DNA from: Clostridia bacterium | Lineage (GTDB): Bacteria; Bacillota; Clostridia; Christensenellales; Aristaeellaceae | Length of the DNA stretch: 38,035 bases | Assembly: GCA_017936375.1 (NCBI GenBank) | Contig: JAGBFR010000058.1 | Location: 1 to 38,035, forward strand | Direction of reading: 5' to 3' | Shown here: piece by piece, positions 25,208 to 33,621 of the stretch | Position numbering within the stretch: position 1 is the stretch's first letter | Layout of the letters: every line of letters begins with the position of its first letter | The notes under the pieces: model-generated | Told to the model about the DNA's origin: nothing | What the model saw: the letters and a program-made list of their open reading frames with translations, nothing else | Database searches by the model: none | Position numbers and translations under genes: made by a program

Positions 25208-26152
25208 TTGGATAAAACGAAAGCGGTCAAGTACCAGAGGCCGAGCCTGGCCCGTACGCTGAATCAGAACAAGACCCTGATTCTCATGTGCGTCCCGGCG
25301 ATCATCTTCTTCTTCGTGTTCTCGTATATGCCGATGCCCGGCGCGTACATTGCGTTCACGAACTTCCAGTACAACAAGGGCATCTTCGGCAGCCCGTTCA
25401 TCGGCCTGCAGAACTTCAAGTTCCTCTTCATGTCCGGCCAGCTGACGCTGCTGCTGCGCAACACGATTCTCTACAACCTGGCGTTTATTATCCTGGGCAA
25501 CGTGCTCCAGCTGACCTTTGCGATCCTCCTCAACGAGGTGCAGAGCAAGGCCTACAAAAAGACCACGCAGTCCATGATGTTCCTGCCGTACTTCATTTCC
25601 GACGTTCTGGTTTCCCTGCTGGTGTATAACCTGCTCAACTATGACTTCGGCTTCATCTCCAACCTCGTGCGCAATCTCGGCGGCGAGATGCCCAAGGTCT
25701 ACCAGATGCCCAACGCATGGCCGATCATCATCGTCCTGGTCAACCTCTGGAAGGGCACGGGCTACGGCACGGTCGTCTACTTTGCGGCGATCACCGGCAT
25801 GGATTCTTCCATGATGGAGGCGGCGCAGATCGACGGCGCCAACGGCTTCCAGCGCATCCGCTACATCACCCTGCCGACCCTCAAGCCCACCGTCATCATT
25901 CTGTTCCTGTTCGCCATCGGCGGCATTCTGAAGGGCAACTTCGGCCTCTTCTACAACCTCGTCGGCGCGAACTCCATGCTCTTCAATACCACGGATATCA
26001 TCGAAACGTACGTCTATCGTTCCATGATGAACAGCTTCAACTTCTCCCAGAGCAGCGCGGTCGGCCTGTTCCAGAGCGTCGTCGGCTTCTTCATCGTTAT
26101 GGCCGCGAATGCTTTCGTCAAGCACCTCGACCCCGAGTACGCGCTGTTCTAA
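25208..26152 (+). CDS. ABC transporter permease, LplB-type carbohydrate
   Basis: This 314-residue inner-membrane permease has about six membrane segments and matches the LplB/UgpA-like group of carbohydrate ABC permeases. The conserved EAA loop is visible as MEAAQIDGANGFQRIRYITLP near residues 203-223. The N-terminal VPAIIFFFVFSYMPMPGAYIAF is typical of the group. The start is TTG at 25208, with GAAAGGAG 9 bases upstream; a GTG in frame at 25166 has no ribosome-binding site. It is the first gene of the operon, 86 bases in front of which the operator sits. No ATP-binding subunit is encoded here, as is usual for this class, which shares an MsmX-type ATPase encoded elsewhere. Confidence 0.9.
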   Translation: MDKTKAVKYQRPSLARTLNQNKTLILMCVPAIIFFFVFSYMPMPGAYIAFTNFQYNKGIFGSPFIGLQNFKFLFMSGQLTLLLRNTILYNLAFIILGNVLQLTFAILLNEVQSKAYKKTTQSMMFLPYFISDVLVSLLVYNLLNYDFGFISNLVRNLGGEMPKVYQMPNAWPIIIVLVNLWKGTGYGTVVYFAAITGMDSSMMEAAQIDGANGFQRIRYITLPTLKPTVIILFLFAIGGILKGNFGLFYNLVGANSMLFNTTDIIETYVYRSMMNSFNFSQSSAVGLFQSVVGFFIVMAANAFVKHLDPEYALF

Positions 26153-26182
26153 GCCGAATCCAGATAGAAGGGAGAGTTATTC

Positions 26183-27121
26183 ATGGAAGACAACAAGAAG
26201 ACGAAGATCGTCAGCGAGCATTACCATCCCACGAAGGTTAAGATGGATATGTCTGACCGCATCATCCGCGGTGTGACCTATGTGGTCGTCACTCTGTTCT
26301 CCATCTGCTGCATCATTCCGTTCTGGATGATCATCGCATCCTCCTTCTCCACGGAGGAAGCGATTCGCCGCACGGGCTTCACCCTCTGGCCGACGGATGT
26401 GTCCTTCTACTCCTATGAGCTGCTGTTCCGCTCTCCGGATCAGATGATCGGCGCATATGCCGTCACGCTCGGTCTTGCGATCGTGGGCACGCTCATTGGC
26501 CTCTTCACCATTGCGATGACGGGCTATGCGCTCCAGCGCAAGGACTTCCCGTACCGCAACGGCATCATGTTCTACATCTACTTCACGTCTCTGTTCTCCG
26601 CGGGCCTTGTCCCGTTCTATCTCCTCATCAAGCAAACGCTCAATCTGGCGGACACCTACTGGGCGATCCTGCTGCCGCTGCTGATGAGCCCGTGGCTCAT
26701 CGTCCTGATGAAGAACTTCGTCAAGGCGATCCCGCATGAGATCACCGAATCCGGCAAGATCGACGGCGCGGGTGATTTCCGCATCTTCTATGCGCTGATC
26801 CTCCCGTCCCTCAAGCCGGCGCTGGCGACCATCGGCCTCTTCCTCGCCCTTGGCTACTGGAACGAGTGGTACTACTCTTCCCTGTTCCTCTCCTCCAAGG
26901 TGAAGTACCGCCCGCTGCAGTATCACCTCTACAATGTCATCAATAAGGTCGCATCCCTGAAGAACTCCGTCGCCGGCTCCAACGTCGTCATCACGGACCT
27001 GCCGGGCGAGACCCTCAAGATGGCGACCGCATGCGTCGCCACCGGCCCGATCATTCTGCTTTACCCGTTCGTGCAGAAGTATTTCGTCGCCGGCCTGACC
27101 GTCGGCTCTGTCAAGGGCTAA
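26183..27121 (+). CDS. ABC transporter permease, YtcP/AraQ-type carbohydrate
   Basis: This 312-residue partner permease has six membrane segments and the EAA-type loop ESGKIDGAGDFRIFYALILP near residues 190-209. It opens with a cytoplasmic tail (KMDMSDRIIRG) and then VTYVVVTLFSICCIIPFWMIIASS, typical of YtcP-like members. It should pair with the LplB-type permease to form the channel. It starts 30 bases after that gene, with GAAGGGAGAG as ribosome-binding site. A short GGAA-loop hairpin and the solute-binding protein gene follow. Confidence 0.9.
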   Translation: MEDNKKTKIVSEHYHPTKVKMDMSDRIIRGVTYVVVTLFSICCIIPFWMIIASSFSTEEAIRRTGFTLWPTDVSFYSYELLFRSPDQMIGAYAVTLGLAIVGTLIGLFTIAMTGYALQRKDFPYRNGIMFYIYFTSLFSAGLVPFYLLIKQTLNLADTYWAILLPLLMSPWLIVLMKNFVKAIPHEITESGKIDGAGDFRIFYALILPSLKPALATIGLFLALGYWNEWYYSSLFLSSKVKYRPLQYHLYNVINKVASLKNSVAGSNVVITDLPGETLKMATACVATGPIILLYPFVQKYFVAGLTVGSVKG

Positions 27122-27149
27122 GACGCGGTCATCCCATTCCCATGACTCT

Positions 27150-27167
27150 CAGCAGAGGAATCTGCTG
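27150..27167 (+). promoter_or_regulatory. Small hairpin before the solute-binding protein gene
   Basis: CAGCAGA (27150-27156) pairs with TCTGCTG (27161-27167) around a GGAA loop of the GNRA class, a few bases before the AAAAGGAGG ribosome-binding site. It may stabilise the 5' end of a processed mRNA for the binding protein. Confidence 0.4.
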
Positions 27168-27189
27168 AAAATAAAAAGGAGGAAACCCC

Positions 27190-28710
27190 ATGAAGAAACT
27201 CATCGCCCTGCTGATGATGCTCATGCTCGTGGTCTGCGCGCTGCCGGCCATGGCCGAGGTCGACACCTCTGAGCACGTCGTCATCACCTACCTGGTGACC
27301 GGCGACATCCCGAACAACCGCACCGACGAAGTCCTCGGCAAGATCAACGAGATCCTGACCGAGAAGGTCAACGCTGAGCTGGCGATCCAGTGGATCGAGT
27401 GGACCGACTGGACCACCAAGTACAACCTCGCCCTGGCGACCCAGAGCGGCGACATCGACCTGATCGGTACCGCCACTGACTGGCTCAACGCCTGGCCGAA
27501 CATCCAGAAGGGCGCGTTCCTGCCGCTGACCGAAGAGATGCTGCAGACCTACGCTCCGAACACCTGGGCTCAGGTTCCGGCTGAGAACTGGGAGCTGTGC
27601 AAGTACAACGGCGAGATCTACCTCATGCCGGAAGACAACTATGCGCAGTGGACCAACCATGGCTTCCTCTACCGCGGCGACTGGGCCAAGGAAGCCGGTC
27701 TTGAGAACGGCGTGAACTCCTGGGAGGAGCTGCAGGTTTACTTCCAGTACATCAAGGACAACAAGGCCGATGTCATCCCGTGGGATGCTAACGGCAACGG
27801 CTCTTCCTACGCTCCGCAGATGGCGGGCGGCTGGCAGACCTCTCACACCCCGAACATCTACATCGAGGGCATCGGTGTTGACCTGTTCTACGGCAACTCC
27901 AAGGACGATCCGTACACCCTGAGCACCTACTACGTCGAAGGCGACGAGCTGGTGAACTTCGCGACCGAGATGAAGGAATGGGCGGACGCCGGCTACTGGC
28001 GCACCGACGTTCTCAACTACACCGGCGACGTCATGACCGAGATGAAGGAAGGCAAGACCGGCGCCCATCAGCACCACACCCAGACCTGGACCGGCGAGCG
28101 CACCAACATGGAAGAGAAGCAGCCCGGTTCTGACGTTGGCTTCTTCTGGTTCGGCAAGGAGCAGAGCAACGTTATCGCCCTGAACATCACCCACGGCGCC
28201 ATGGCCGTTGCCATGACTTCCCAGAACCCGGAGCGCGCCCTGATGGTCTATGACCTCATGCGCAACGATCCGGAAATCTACCGCCTGATGCAGTACGGCA
28301 TTGAGGGCGACATGTACACCCTGGATGAGAATGGCTACATCGTCCGTCCGGAGGGCTGGGACGATTCCACCATGGGCGTCTCCATGAACTTCTGGTGGGG
28401 CCGCAACGACCAGCTCGAGCTCCGCTCTGCGAAGACCGACTGGGAGGCTGTCGACGCTCTGTACGCCGAGTATGACGCCGTGAAGGTTAACTACCCCTAC
28501 GGCCGTGTCGTGTTCGACCTGAGCTCTATCCAGATGTACCTGGACAACCTGTCCAATGTGTACAACACCTATATGCCGCGCATCACCTTCGGTATGGTGG
28601 ATGATCCGGCCGCCTACGTTGCTGAGTTCCGTCAGCAGCTGAAGGCTGCGGGCATCGACATCTGCATGGAGGAGATCCAGAAGCAGATCAACGCCGCTTA
28701 CGGTCTGTAA
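27190..28710 (+). CDS. Extracellular solute-binding protein, LplA-type
   Basis: This 506-residue receptor captures an oligosaccharide for the two upstream permeases. Residues 1-22 form a signal peptide (MKKLIALLMMLMLV, cleavage after AMA). No lipobox cysteine is seen at the cleavage site, which is less usual for a Gram-positive binding protein. The mature part has the LplA/YtcQ features: VVITYLVTGDIPNN, LATQSGDIDLIGTATDW (ligand-pocket strand) and the long PEDNYAQWTNHGFLYR. Length is normal for this class. AAAAGGAGG precedes ATG 27190. Codon choice is strongly skewed to ACC, CTG, AAG and CGC, suggesting high expression. A strong terminator follows 46 bases after the stop. Confidence 0.9.
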   Translation: MKKLIALLMMLMLVVCALPAMAEVDTSEHVVITYLVTGDIPNNRTDEVLGKINEILTEKVNAELAIQWIEWTDWTTKYNLALATQSGDIDLIGTATDWLNAWPNIQKGAFLPLTEEMLQTYAPNTWAQVPAENWELCKYNGEIYLMPEDNYAQWTNHGFLYRGDWAKEAGLENGVNSWEELQVYFQYIKDNKADVIPWDANGNGSSYAPQMAGGWQTSHTPNIYIEGIGVDLFYGNSKDDPYTLSTYYVEGDELVNFATEMKEWADAGYWRTDVLNYTGDVMTEMKEGKTGAHQHHTQTWTGERTNMEEKQPGSDVGFFWFGKEQSNVIALNITHGAMAVAMTSQNPERALMVYDLMRNDPEIYRLMQYGIEGDMYTLDENGYIVRPEGWDDSTMGVSMNFWWGRNDQLELRSAKTDWEAVDALYAEYDAVKVNYPYGRVVFDLSSIQMYLDNLSNVYNTYMPRITFGMVDDPAAYVAEFRQQLKAAGIDICMEEIQKQINAAYGL

Positions 28711-28756
28711 GATATCCTTGGATCCTTTGATCTGAGCGATAGGCTAAGATGATGCA

Positions 28757-28797
28757 GGGGCTGCTCAGCGGGAGATTCCCACTGGGCAGCCCCGTTT
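28757..28797 (+). terminator. Terminator between the binding-protein and GH2 genes
   Basis: GGGGCTGCTCAG at 28757-28768 pairs with 28782-28793 (one wobble), with a further inner GGGA/TCCC stem, followed by GTTTT. The GH2 gene starts 19 bases later, so some read-through must feed it, giving it a lower level than the binding protein. Confidence 0.8.
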
Positions 28798-28815
28798 TGA
28801 TTTCGGAGGCTTGTT

Positions 28816-31122
28816 ATGAGCGAGAGAATCAATCTGAACAAGGACTGGCGCTTCCATCTCGGCGACGAGATCGGCGCGGATTTCATGGGCTGGGACGACC
28901 GCGCGTGGCGCAGCGTGACGCTGCCGCACGACTGGTCGGTCGAGCATCCCTTCGATAAGAAAAATGCCAGCGGCACCGGCTATCTGCCCGGCGGCACCGC
29001 ATGGTACAGAAAGCACTTCACCCTGCCCGAGGAAGCTGCGGGCAAGCGCGTTCGCGTGACCTTCGGCGGCGTGTATAAGCATGCGCGCGTGTGGGTCAAC
29101 AGCAATTATCTCGGACAGAGGGCCTATGGCTATGCGACCTTTACGCATGATGTGAGCGCCTTTGTCCGCCCGGGCGAAAATGTGATCTGCGTGCGCGTGG
29201 AGCACGACGAGGTGGCGGATTCCCGCTGGTTCACCGGCAGCGGTATTTACCGTGACGTGACGCTGGAGATCTCCGATCCCTGCGCGTTTGAGACGGACGG
29301 CGTGTTTGTCACCACCGAGCGTGTGGAGGACGGCACGGCTTATGTAAAGATTCAGTATGAAACCATCGGCGGCGACGGCGCCGCGTTTGAGATTCTCGAT
29401 CAGAGCGGCGTTCTCTGCGCGAGCGGGAAGGCTGCCGGCGCGTGCGGGGAGACCGTCATCCCCCTGCCGCAGGCGAAGCTCTGGAGCCCGGATACCCCTG
29501 TGCTCTACACCCTGGCGGCGAGGGCGCTCAAGGGCGGTGCGGTCACGGATGAGACGAGCGTCCGCTTCGGCGTGCGCACCATCCGCTTTGACGGCGACAC
29601 GGGCTTCTGGCTCAACGGCGTCAATATGAAGCTCAAGGGCCTGTGCGTTCATCACGACGCGGGCTGCCTCGGCGCGGCTGTGCCGAAGGCCGTCTGGGCG
29701 CGCCGCCTCGCCGGCTTCAAGGCCATGGGCTGCAACGCCGTGCGCACCGCGCATAACCCGCCCGACACCCATCTGCTTGACCTGTGCGACGAGATGGGCT
29801 TCCTCGTGATGGACGAGGCGTTTGACGAGTGGGAGGGCGCGAAGAATAAGTGGTGGCAGGGCCACAACGTCTATCCGCCCAAGCGCTTTGGCTATGCGGA
29901 GGATTTCCCGCAGTGGTACCGCGCGGATCTGGAGGGCATGGTGCGCCGTGACCGCAACCATCCGTCCATCATCATCTGGTCGATCGGCAATGAGATCGAC
30001 TATCCGAATGATCCCTACGTCACCCCGCTCTTCAATGAGGTGCTGGGCAACAATGACGCGAACAAGCCGGCCGCGGAGCGCATGTATGACGCGCGCAAGC
30101 CGGATGCGGGCCGCCTCGCCGTCGTGGCGAAGGAGCTGACGGACATCGTCCACGCCATCGACAGCACGCGCCCGGTGACGAGCGCGCTCTCCTTCCCGGA
30201 GCTGTCCAACCGCACCGGCTATGCCGACGTGCTGGACGTTGTGGGCTACAACTACAAGGAGCAGTTCTACGAGGAGGACCACGCGAAGTACCCCGGCCGC
30301 GTGATCTACGGCAGTGAGAACGGCAAGAGCGCCAAGGCGTGGCTTGCCGTGCGCGACAACGACTACATCTGCGGCCAGTTCCTCTGGACGGGCATCGACT
30401 TCCTCGGCGAGTGCCGCGGCTGGCCGGTGCGCATCTCTCAGGCGGGCCTGATGGATCTGTGCGGCTATGACAAGGTTGGCTTCCATCAGCGCAAGGCGAT
30501 GTGGACGGACGAGCCGTTCGTGAAGATCGCCGCCGGCCATGCTGATTCCGAATGGAACGGGCCGGAGACTGAGCGCTTCTGCTGGAAGGATGAGCCGGGC
30601 AGGCTCATGCGCGTGAGCTGCTACACGAATGAGAAGAAGGTCGAGCTCTTCCTCAACGGCGAGTCCCTCGGCGTGAAGGAAATCGCCGACGAGGATGGCT
30701 GCCGCGCCTGCTGGCAGGTGCCGTATCAGGCGGGCGAGCTGCGCGCCGTCGCGGGCAGCGTGAGCGATGTGCTGACCACCTGCGGCGAGGCGGCGAGCCT
30801 TGTCATGAAGGCTGACGTCAGCGAGCTGACGGCGGATGAGCTGTCCATCGCGCAGGTTGAGATCTCTCTGCTGGACGCCGAGGGCCGCTATGCCGCTGCG
30901 CACGACGAAAAGGTATACTATCAGATCGTCGGCGATGCGCAGATCATCGGCATTGAAAACGGCAGGCCTGACGACCTGACGCCCTACGCCGAGCGCGCGA
31001 GGGAGACATACAACGCGCGCGCGCTGGTCTATCTGCGCGCAGGCAGCATGGCGGGCAGCGTGACGCTCTATGCCTATACGAAGAGCGGACTGAAAGCCTC
31101 CTGCACGATTGCGCAGAAGTAA
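28816..31122 (+). CDS. Glycoside hydrolase family 2, beta-galactosidase-type
   Basis: This 768-residue enzyme has the GH2 three-domain order: jelly-roll sugar-binding domain (about 1-155, with LPHDWSVEHPF and SRWFTGSGIYRDV), immunoglobulin-like domain (about 160-255) and the (beta/alpha)8 barrel (from about 256). The catalytic acid/base is Glu393 in WSIGNEIDYP and the likely nucleophile is Glu501 in YGSENGKS. The barrel also shows RTAHNPPD and DEAFDEW, standard in the family. The last 190 residues form further beta-sandwich domains. No signal peptide is present, so it should work on the imported sugar. GGAGG lies upstream of ATG 28816. Beta-galactosidase is the best guess; beta-mannosidase or beta-glucuronidase cannot be excluded. 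Confidence 0.87.
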   Translation: MSERINLNKDWRFHLGDEIGADFMGWDDRAWRSVTLPHDWSVEHPFDKKNASGTGYLPGGTAWYRKHFTLPEEAAGKRVRVTFGGVYKHARVWVNSNYLGQRAYGYATFTHDVSAFVRPGENVICVRVEHDEVADSRWFTGSGIYRDVTLEISDPCAFETDGVFVTTERVEDGTAYVKIQYETIGGDGAAFEILDQSGVLCASGKAAGACGETVIPLPQAKLWSPDTPVLYTLAARALKGGAVTDETSVRFGVRTIRFDGDTGFWLNGVNMKLKGLCVHHDAGCLGAAVPKAVWARRLAGFKAMGCNAVRTAHNPPDTHLLDLCDEMGFLVMDEAFDEWEGAKNKWWQGHNVYPPKRFGYAEDFPQWYRADLEGMVRRDRNHPSIIIWSIGNEIDYPNDPYVTPLFNEVLGNNDANKPAAERMYDARKPDAGRLAVVAKELTDIVHAIDSTRPVTSALSFPELSNRTGYADVLDVVGYNYKEQFYEEDHAKYPGRVIYGSENGKSAKAWLAVRDNDYICGQFLWTGIDFLGECRGWPVRISQAGLMDLCGYDKVGFHQRKAMWTDEPFVKIAAGHADSEWNGPETERFCWKDEPGRLMRVSCYTNEKKVELFLNGESLGVKEIADEDGCRACWQVPYQAGELRAVAGSVSDVLTTCGEAASLVMKADVSELTADELSIAQVEISLLDAEGRYAAAHDEKVYYQIVGDAQIIGIENGRPDDLTPYAERARETYNARALVYLRAGSMAGSVTLYAYTKSGLKASCTIAQK

Positions 31123-31150
31123 TTGGTTTTTACAGCCCCGGCTGTGGGCC

Positions 31151-31178
31151 ACCCTCCCCGATCCGGGGAGGGTTTTTC
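31151..31178 (+). terminator. Intrinsic terminator of the carbohydrate locus
   Basis: ACCCTCCCCG at 31151-31160 pairs with 31164-31173 around a 3-base loop and runs into TTTTT. A small palindrome, ACAGCCCCGGCTGT, lies just upstream at 31132-31145. Confidence 0.9.
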
Positions 31179-31255
31179 TTTTCTGCTTCTTGTGCTTGCT
31201 TTGCGGCGGATAAAGAATTGTAAAATTTGTGAAAAGTCCTCCGTCGGCAGGCATT

Positions 31256-31267
31256 TGGTGGTATAAT
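31256..31267 (+). promoter_or_regulatory. Extended -10 promoter of the YtvI-type permease gene
   Basis: TG-G-TATAAT, with TATAAT at 31262-31267, lies 55 bases before the start. No good -35 sits at the expected distance, as is common for extended -10 promoters. Confidence 0.65.
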
Positions 31268-31322
31268 GAAAAGACAAACATGACTGTCTGCCCAGACTGC
31301 TGCCCTGAGAGGAGTCGCTGCC

Positions 31323-32408
31323 GTGGATATTGAAAAGAAAAAGGCATTCTTGATTCAGGGTGCCTATTACGGCGCCATCGCCGCCGCGCTGTTCTTTGGC
31401 CTTCGGTATCTCTTCCCGCCGTTGAGCCCGTTTATCGCGGGCTTTGTCATTGCGTGGCTGCTCAGCGGTCCATCCAAGACGCTGGCGAAGAAGTATCATC
31501 TGCCGCAGCGGCTGATGGCCTTTGTGCTCGCGGTGGTGTTCTATGCCGTCGTCTTTATTGCGGCGATTTCGGCGCTGGTGCAGGTGATCTCCGCGATTGA
31601 GAACGTTGTGCCGCAGATTCCCGTGATCTACAGCACAAAGCTCGTCCCCTTCATCACTGAGAGCTATGCGAAGCTTGAGGTGCACATGCAGGACTTTGAT
31701 CCTGAGGTGATTGAGATCATCGACAAGATGGCGCAGCAGCTCTTTGCCTATCTGGAGCAGATGATTTCCAGCCTCTCCGTCTTTGCTGTGCGCGTGGCGT
31801 CGAGCGTCATCACGGGCATGCCGTCCGTGATCCTCGCGGTGATCCTGACGGTGGTCTCCACGTTCTTCATCTCGCTGGATTTTGACAGCATCATCCGCTA
31901 TGCGAAGGGGCTGCTCCCGGCGAAGACGCAGGCGACCGTCACCGAGACCGTGACCACGGGCGTCGACTCCGTGCGCAAGATTCTCGGCTCCTACATTCTG
32001 ATCATGATCATGTCCTTCCTCGAATTGAGCGCAGGCCTGCTGATCATGAAGATCCCCTACGCGGTCGGTCTCGCGCTGATCATCTCGGTGATCGACATCA
32101 TGCCCGTCCTCGGCACCGGTCTGGTGCTGATTCCCTGGTCGCTGATCTGCCTTGTTCTGCGCAATTACCCGCTGGCCATCGGCATTGGCCTGCTCTATGT
32201 CATCATGCTGGTCGTCCGCAACGTTGTGGAGCCCAAGCTGGTTGGCAGCCAGATGGGCCTGCACCCGGTGGTGACGCTGGTGAGCATGTTCCTCGGCCTT
32301 GAGATGTTCGGCATCGCCGGCCTGTTCGGCTTCCCGATTGCGCTGTCTCTGTATATCAAGCTCTACGCCGCGCGCAAGAACCGCAAGGCTGCCGCGCAAG
32401 CCTCGTAA
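31323..32408 (+). CDS. AI-2E family transporter, YtvI-like
   Basis: This 361-residue membrane protein belongs to the AI-2E transporter superfamily, closest in layout to sporulation permease YtvI. About eight membrane segments are visible, with PPLSPFIAGFVIAWLL in the first pair and the conserved C-terminal block VVEPKLVGSQMGLHPVVTLVSMFLGLEMFGIAGLFGFPIAL. A soluble segment (about 95-145) sits between membrane pairs, as in the family. The start is GTG at 31323, with GAGAGGAG 8 bases upstream. It is a single-gene unit with its own promoter and terminator. Transported substrate is unknown; the YtvI likeness hints that the host may form spores, but no sporulation gene is in the window. Confidence 0.85.
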   Translation: MDIEKKKAFLIQGAYYGAIAAALFFGLRYLFPPLSPFIAGFVIAWLLSGPSKTLAKKYHLPQRLMAFVLAVVFYAVVFIAAISALVQVISAIENVVPQIPVIYSTKLVPFITESYAKLEVHMQDFDPEVIEIIDKMAQQLFAYLEQMISSLSVFAVRVASSVITGMPSVILAVILTVVSTFFISLDFDSIIRYAKGLLPAKTQATVTETVTTGVDSVRKILGSYILIMIMSFLELSAGLLIMKIPYAVGLALIISVIDIMPVLGTGLVLIPWSLICLVLRNYPLAIGIGLLYVIMLVVRNVVEPKLVGSQMGLHPVVTLVSMFLGLEMFGIAGLFGFPIALSLYIKLYAARKNRKAAAQAS

Positions 32409-32416
32409 TGTGATCT

Positions 32417-32453
32417 AGTCCCCGCGGGCTGCTGCCTGCGGGGGCTTTTTTTT
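32417..32453 (+). terminator. Intrinsic terminator of the YtvI-type permease gene
   Basis: AGTCCCCGC at 32417-32425 pairs with GCGGGGGCT at 32438-32446 and is followed by eight T residues. Confidence 0.88.
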
Positions 32454-32463
32454 GCGCGCGATT

Positions 32464-32474
32464 TGTGGTAAAGT
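32464..32474 (+). promoter_or_regulatory. Possible extended -10 element of the polyferredoxin gene
   Basis: TGTGG-TAAAGT resembles the TGTGG-TATAAT found at the first gene of the window. It lies 31 bases before the start codon; no good -35 is seen apart from the T run of the preceding terminator. Confidence 0.4.
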
Positions 32475-32505
32475 AGACACATGAGCGAAACAGGGGGAGA
32501 AGACG

Positions 32506-33549
32506 ATGATCGGACGCATGCTGGTGAAGGAAGTGACCAAGGTCGGGGCGAGCCATCCTCGGCTGAACAGCGGGCGATGCATCGACGCGCGGCAGGCGAA
32601 GGAGAAATGCGGCCGCTGCCAGAAGGTCTGCCCCAAGGGCGCGATCGTCGCCCCGCAGAATGGACGGGTGGATTGGGATCTCTGTGTGGGGTGTGAGCTG
32701 TGCACGGCGGTCTGCCCGGCGGAGGCATTTTCCCTGACGGCGGACACACGCGCGGCGGCGCAGAAGCTCCTTGGCGACGGCCGCCCGTCCCATGTGGTCG
32801 CCTGCAGGCAGACGCAGGCCGGCGCGGACATGAAGGTCTGGTGCCTCGGGTCGCTGCGGTGGGAGCTGCTGGCGCGGCTTGCGCTGGAGGGCAGGCTCGA
32901 GCTCATCCACGGGGACTGTGAATCCTGTGAGCGCAGGGGCAGCCTTGCGTGCTTTGAGGCGACGCGGGATCGCCTGCGCGATTTCCTCGGGGAGGAGCGC
33001 TATGACCGCCTCGTCTCCATCGGAAAGCGCGAAGCCGGCGAGGGGCGCGAGGTGACGCGCAGGGAGATGTTCGGCGGATTCTTCTCCGGCATGCGCGGCA
33101 AGCGCGAGGAGGAGGAAAAGCAGCAGGCCGAGCAGCTCTCCTCCGAGATCGAGGGCGTCCGCCTGAGCATCATGCGGCGCATGGACCGCATGGAAGAGGG
33201 CGAGGCGGCCTATGGCTACGTCGTCCCGGGCTTTACGGAGAAGTGCTGGGCCTGCGGCATCTGCGAGCGGATCTGCCCGAACAGGGCGATTGAGATGGAG
33301 AAGCGCGGCGAGGAGTGGACGGTCGCCTGCTATCCGATCCTCTGCACGGGCTGCGGCACCTGCGGTCTGATCTGCCCGGAGAAGGCGATCGACGGCGTGA
33401 AGCCGATCCGCCTTGAACCGGGCGTGCGGCGCGCGGTCATCCATGTGAATGCGGACGTCTGCACGGAGTGCGGCGCGGCGGTGAAGCCCGGCGAGGGGCA
33501 TACGCTGTGCATCCGCTGCCGGGCGAAGGCGAGAAATAAGAAAAGATAA
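32506..33549 (+). CDS. Polyferredoxin with four Fe-S cluster motifs and a C-terminal zinc-ribbon-like motif
   Basis: This 347-residue protein is probably an electron carrier or electron-input subunit. Fe-S motifs are visible at Cys35/38/42 (with Cys25 a possible fourth ligand), Cys60/63/66/70, Cys247/250/253/257 and Cys280/283/286/290. Between the pairs, residues 95-150 hold further cysteines (100, 113, 138, 141, 149) in a VWCLGSLRWELL...GDCESC layout, which resembles MvhD-like or cofactor-binding segments. A charged linker (about 175-235) contains TRREMFGGFF. The C terminus has CTECG and CIRC (319/322 and 335/338), a zinc-ribbon pattern. No membrane segment is present. I do not recognise a named family. 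It is monocistronic and ends at a terminator shared with the convergent regulator gene. Confidence 0.7.
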   Translation: MIGRMLVKEVTKVGASHPRLNSGRCIDARQAKEKCGRCQKVCPKGAIVAPQNGRVDWDLCVGCELCTAVCPAEAFSLTADTRAAAQKLLGDGRPSHVVACRQTQAGADMKVWCLGSLRWELLARLALEGRLELIHGDCESCERRGSLACFEATRDRLRDFLGEERYDRLVSIGKREAGEGREVTRREMFGGFFSGMRGKREEEEKQQAEQLSSEIEGVRLSIMRRMDRMEEGEAAYGYVVPGFTEKCWACGICERICPNRAIEMEKRGEEWTVACYPILCTGCGTCGLICPEKAIDGVKPIRLEPGVRRAVIHVNADVCTECGAAVKPGEGHTLCIRCRAKARNKKR

Positions 33550-33581
33550 GAAATATAAGAAGAAATCAAAGCGATATGCAA

Positions 33582-33608
33582 AGCGCCGCCGGAATTTCCG
33601 GCGGCGCT
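33582..33608. terminator. Bidirectional hairpin between convergent genes
   Basis: A perfect 12-bp stem (33582-33593 with 33597-33608) with a 3-base loop lies between the polyferredoxin and the PucR-type regulator, which converge here. T runs are short on both sides, so termination strength is uncertain. Confidence 0.7.
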
Positions 33609-33621
33609 GTTGTGATGTCAA

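Noticed and set aside
31132-31145. Small palindrome ACAGCCCCGGCTGT as a separate terminator or operator
   Set aside because: It has no T run and directly precedes a much stronger terminator; most likely incidental.
28765-31347. 860-codon minus-strand frame opposite the GH2 gene
   Set aside because: Antisense shadow; it also runs across the terminator and the next promoter, which a real gene would not.
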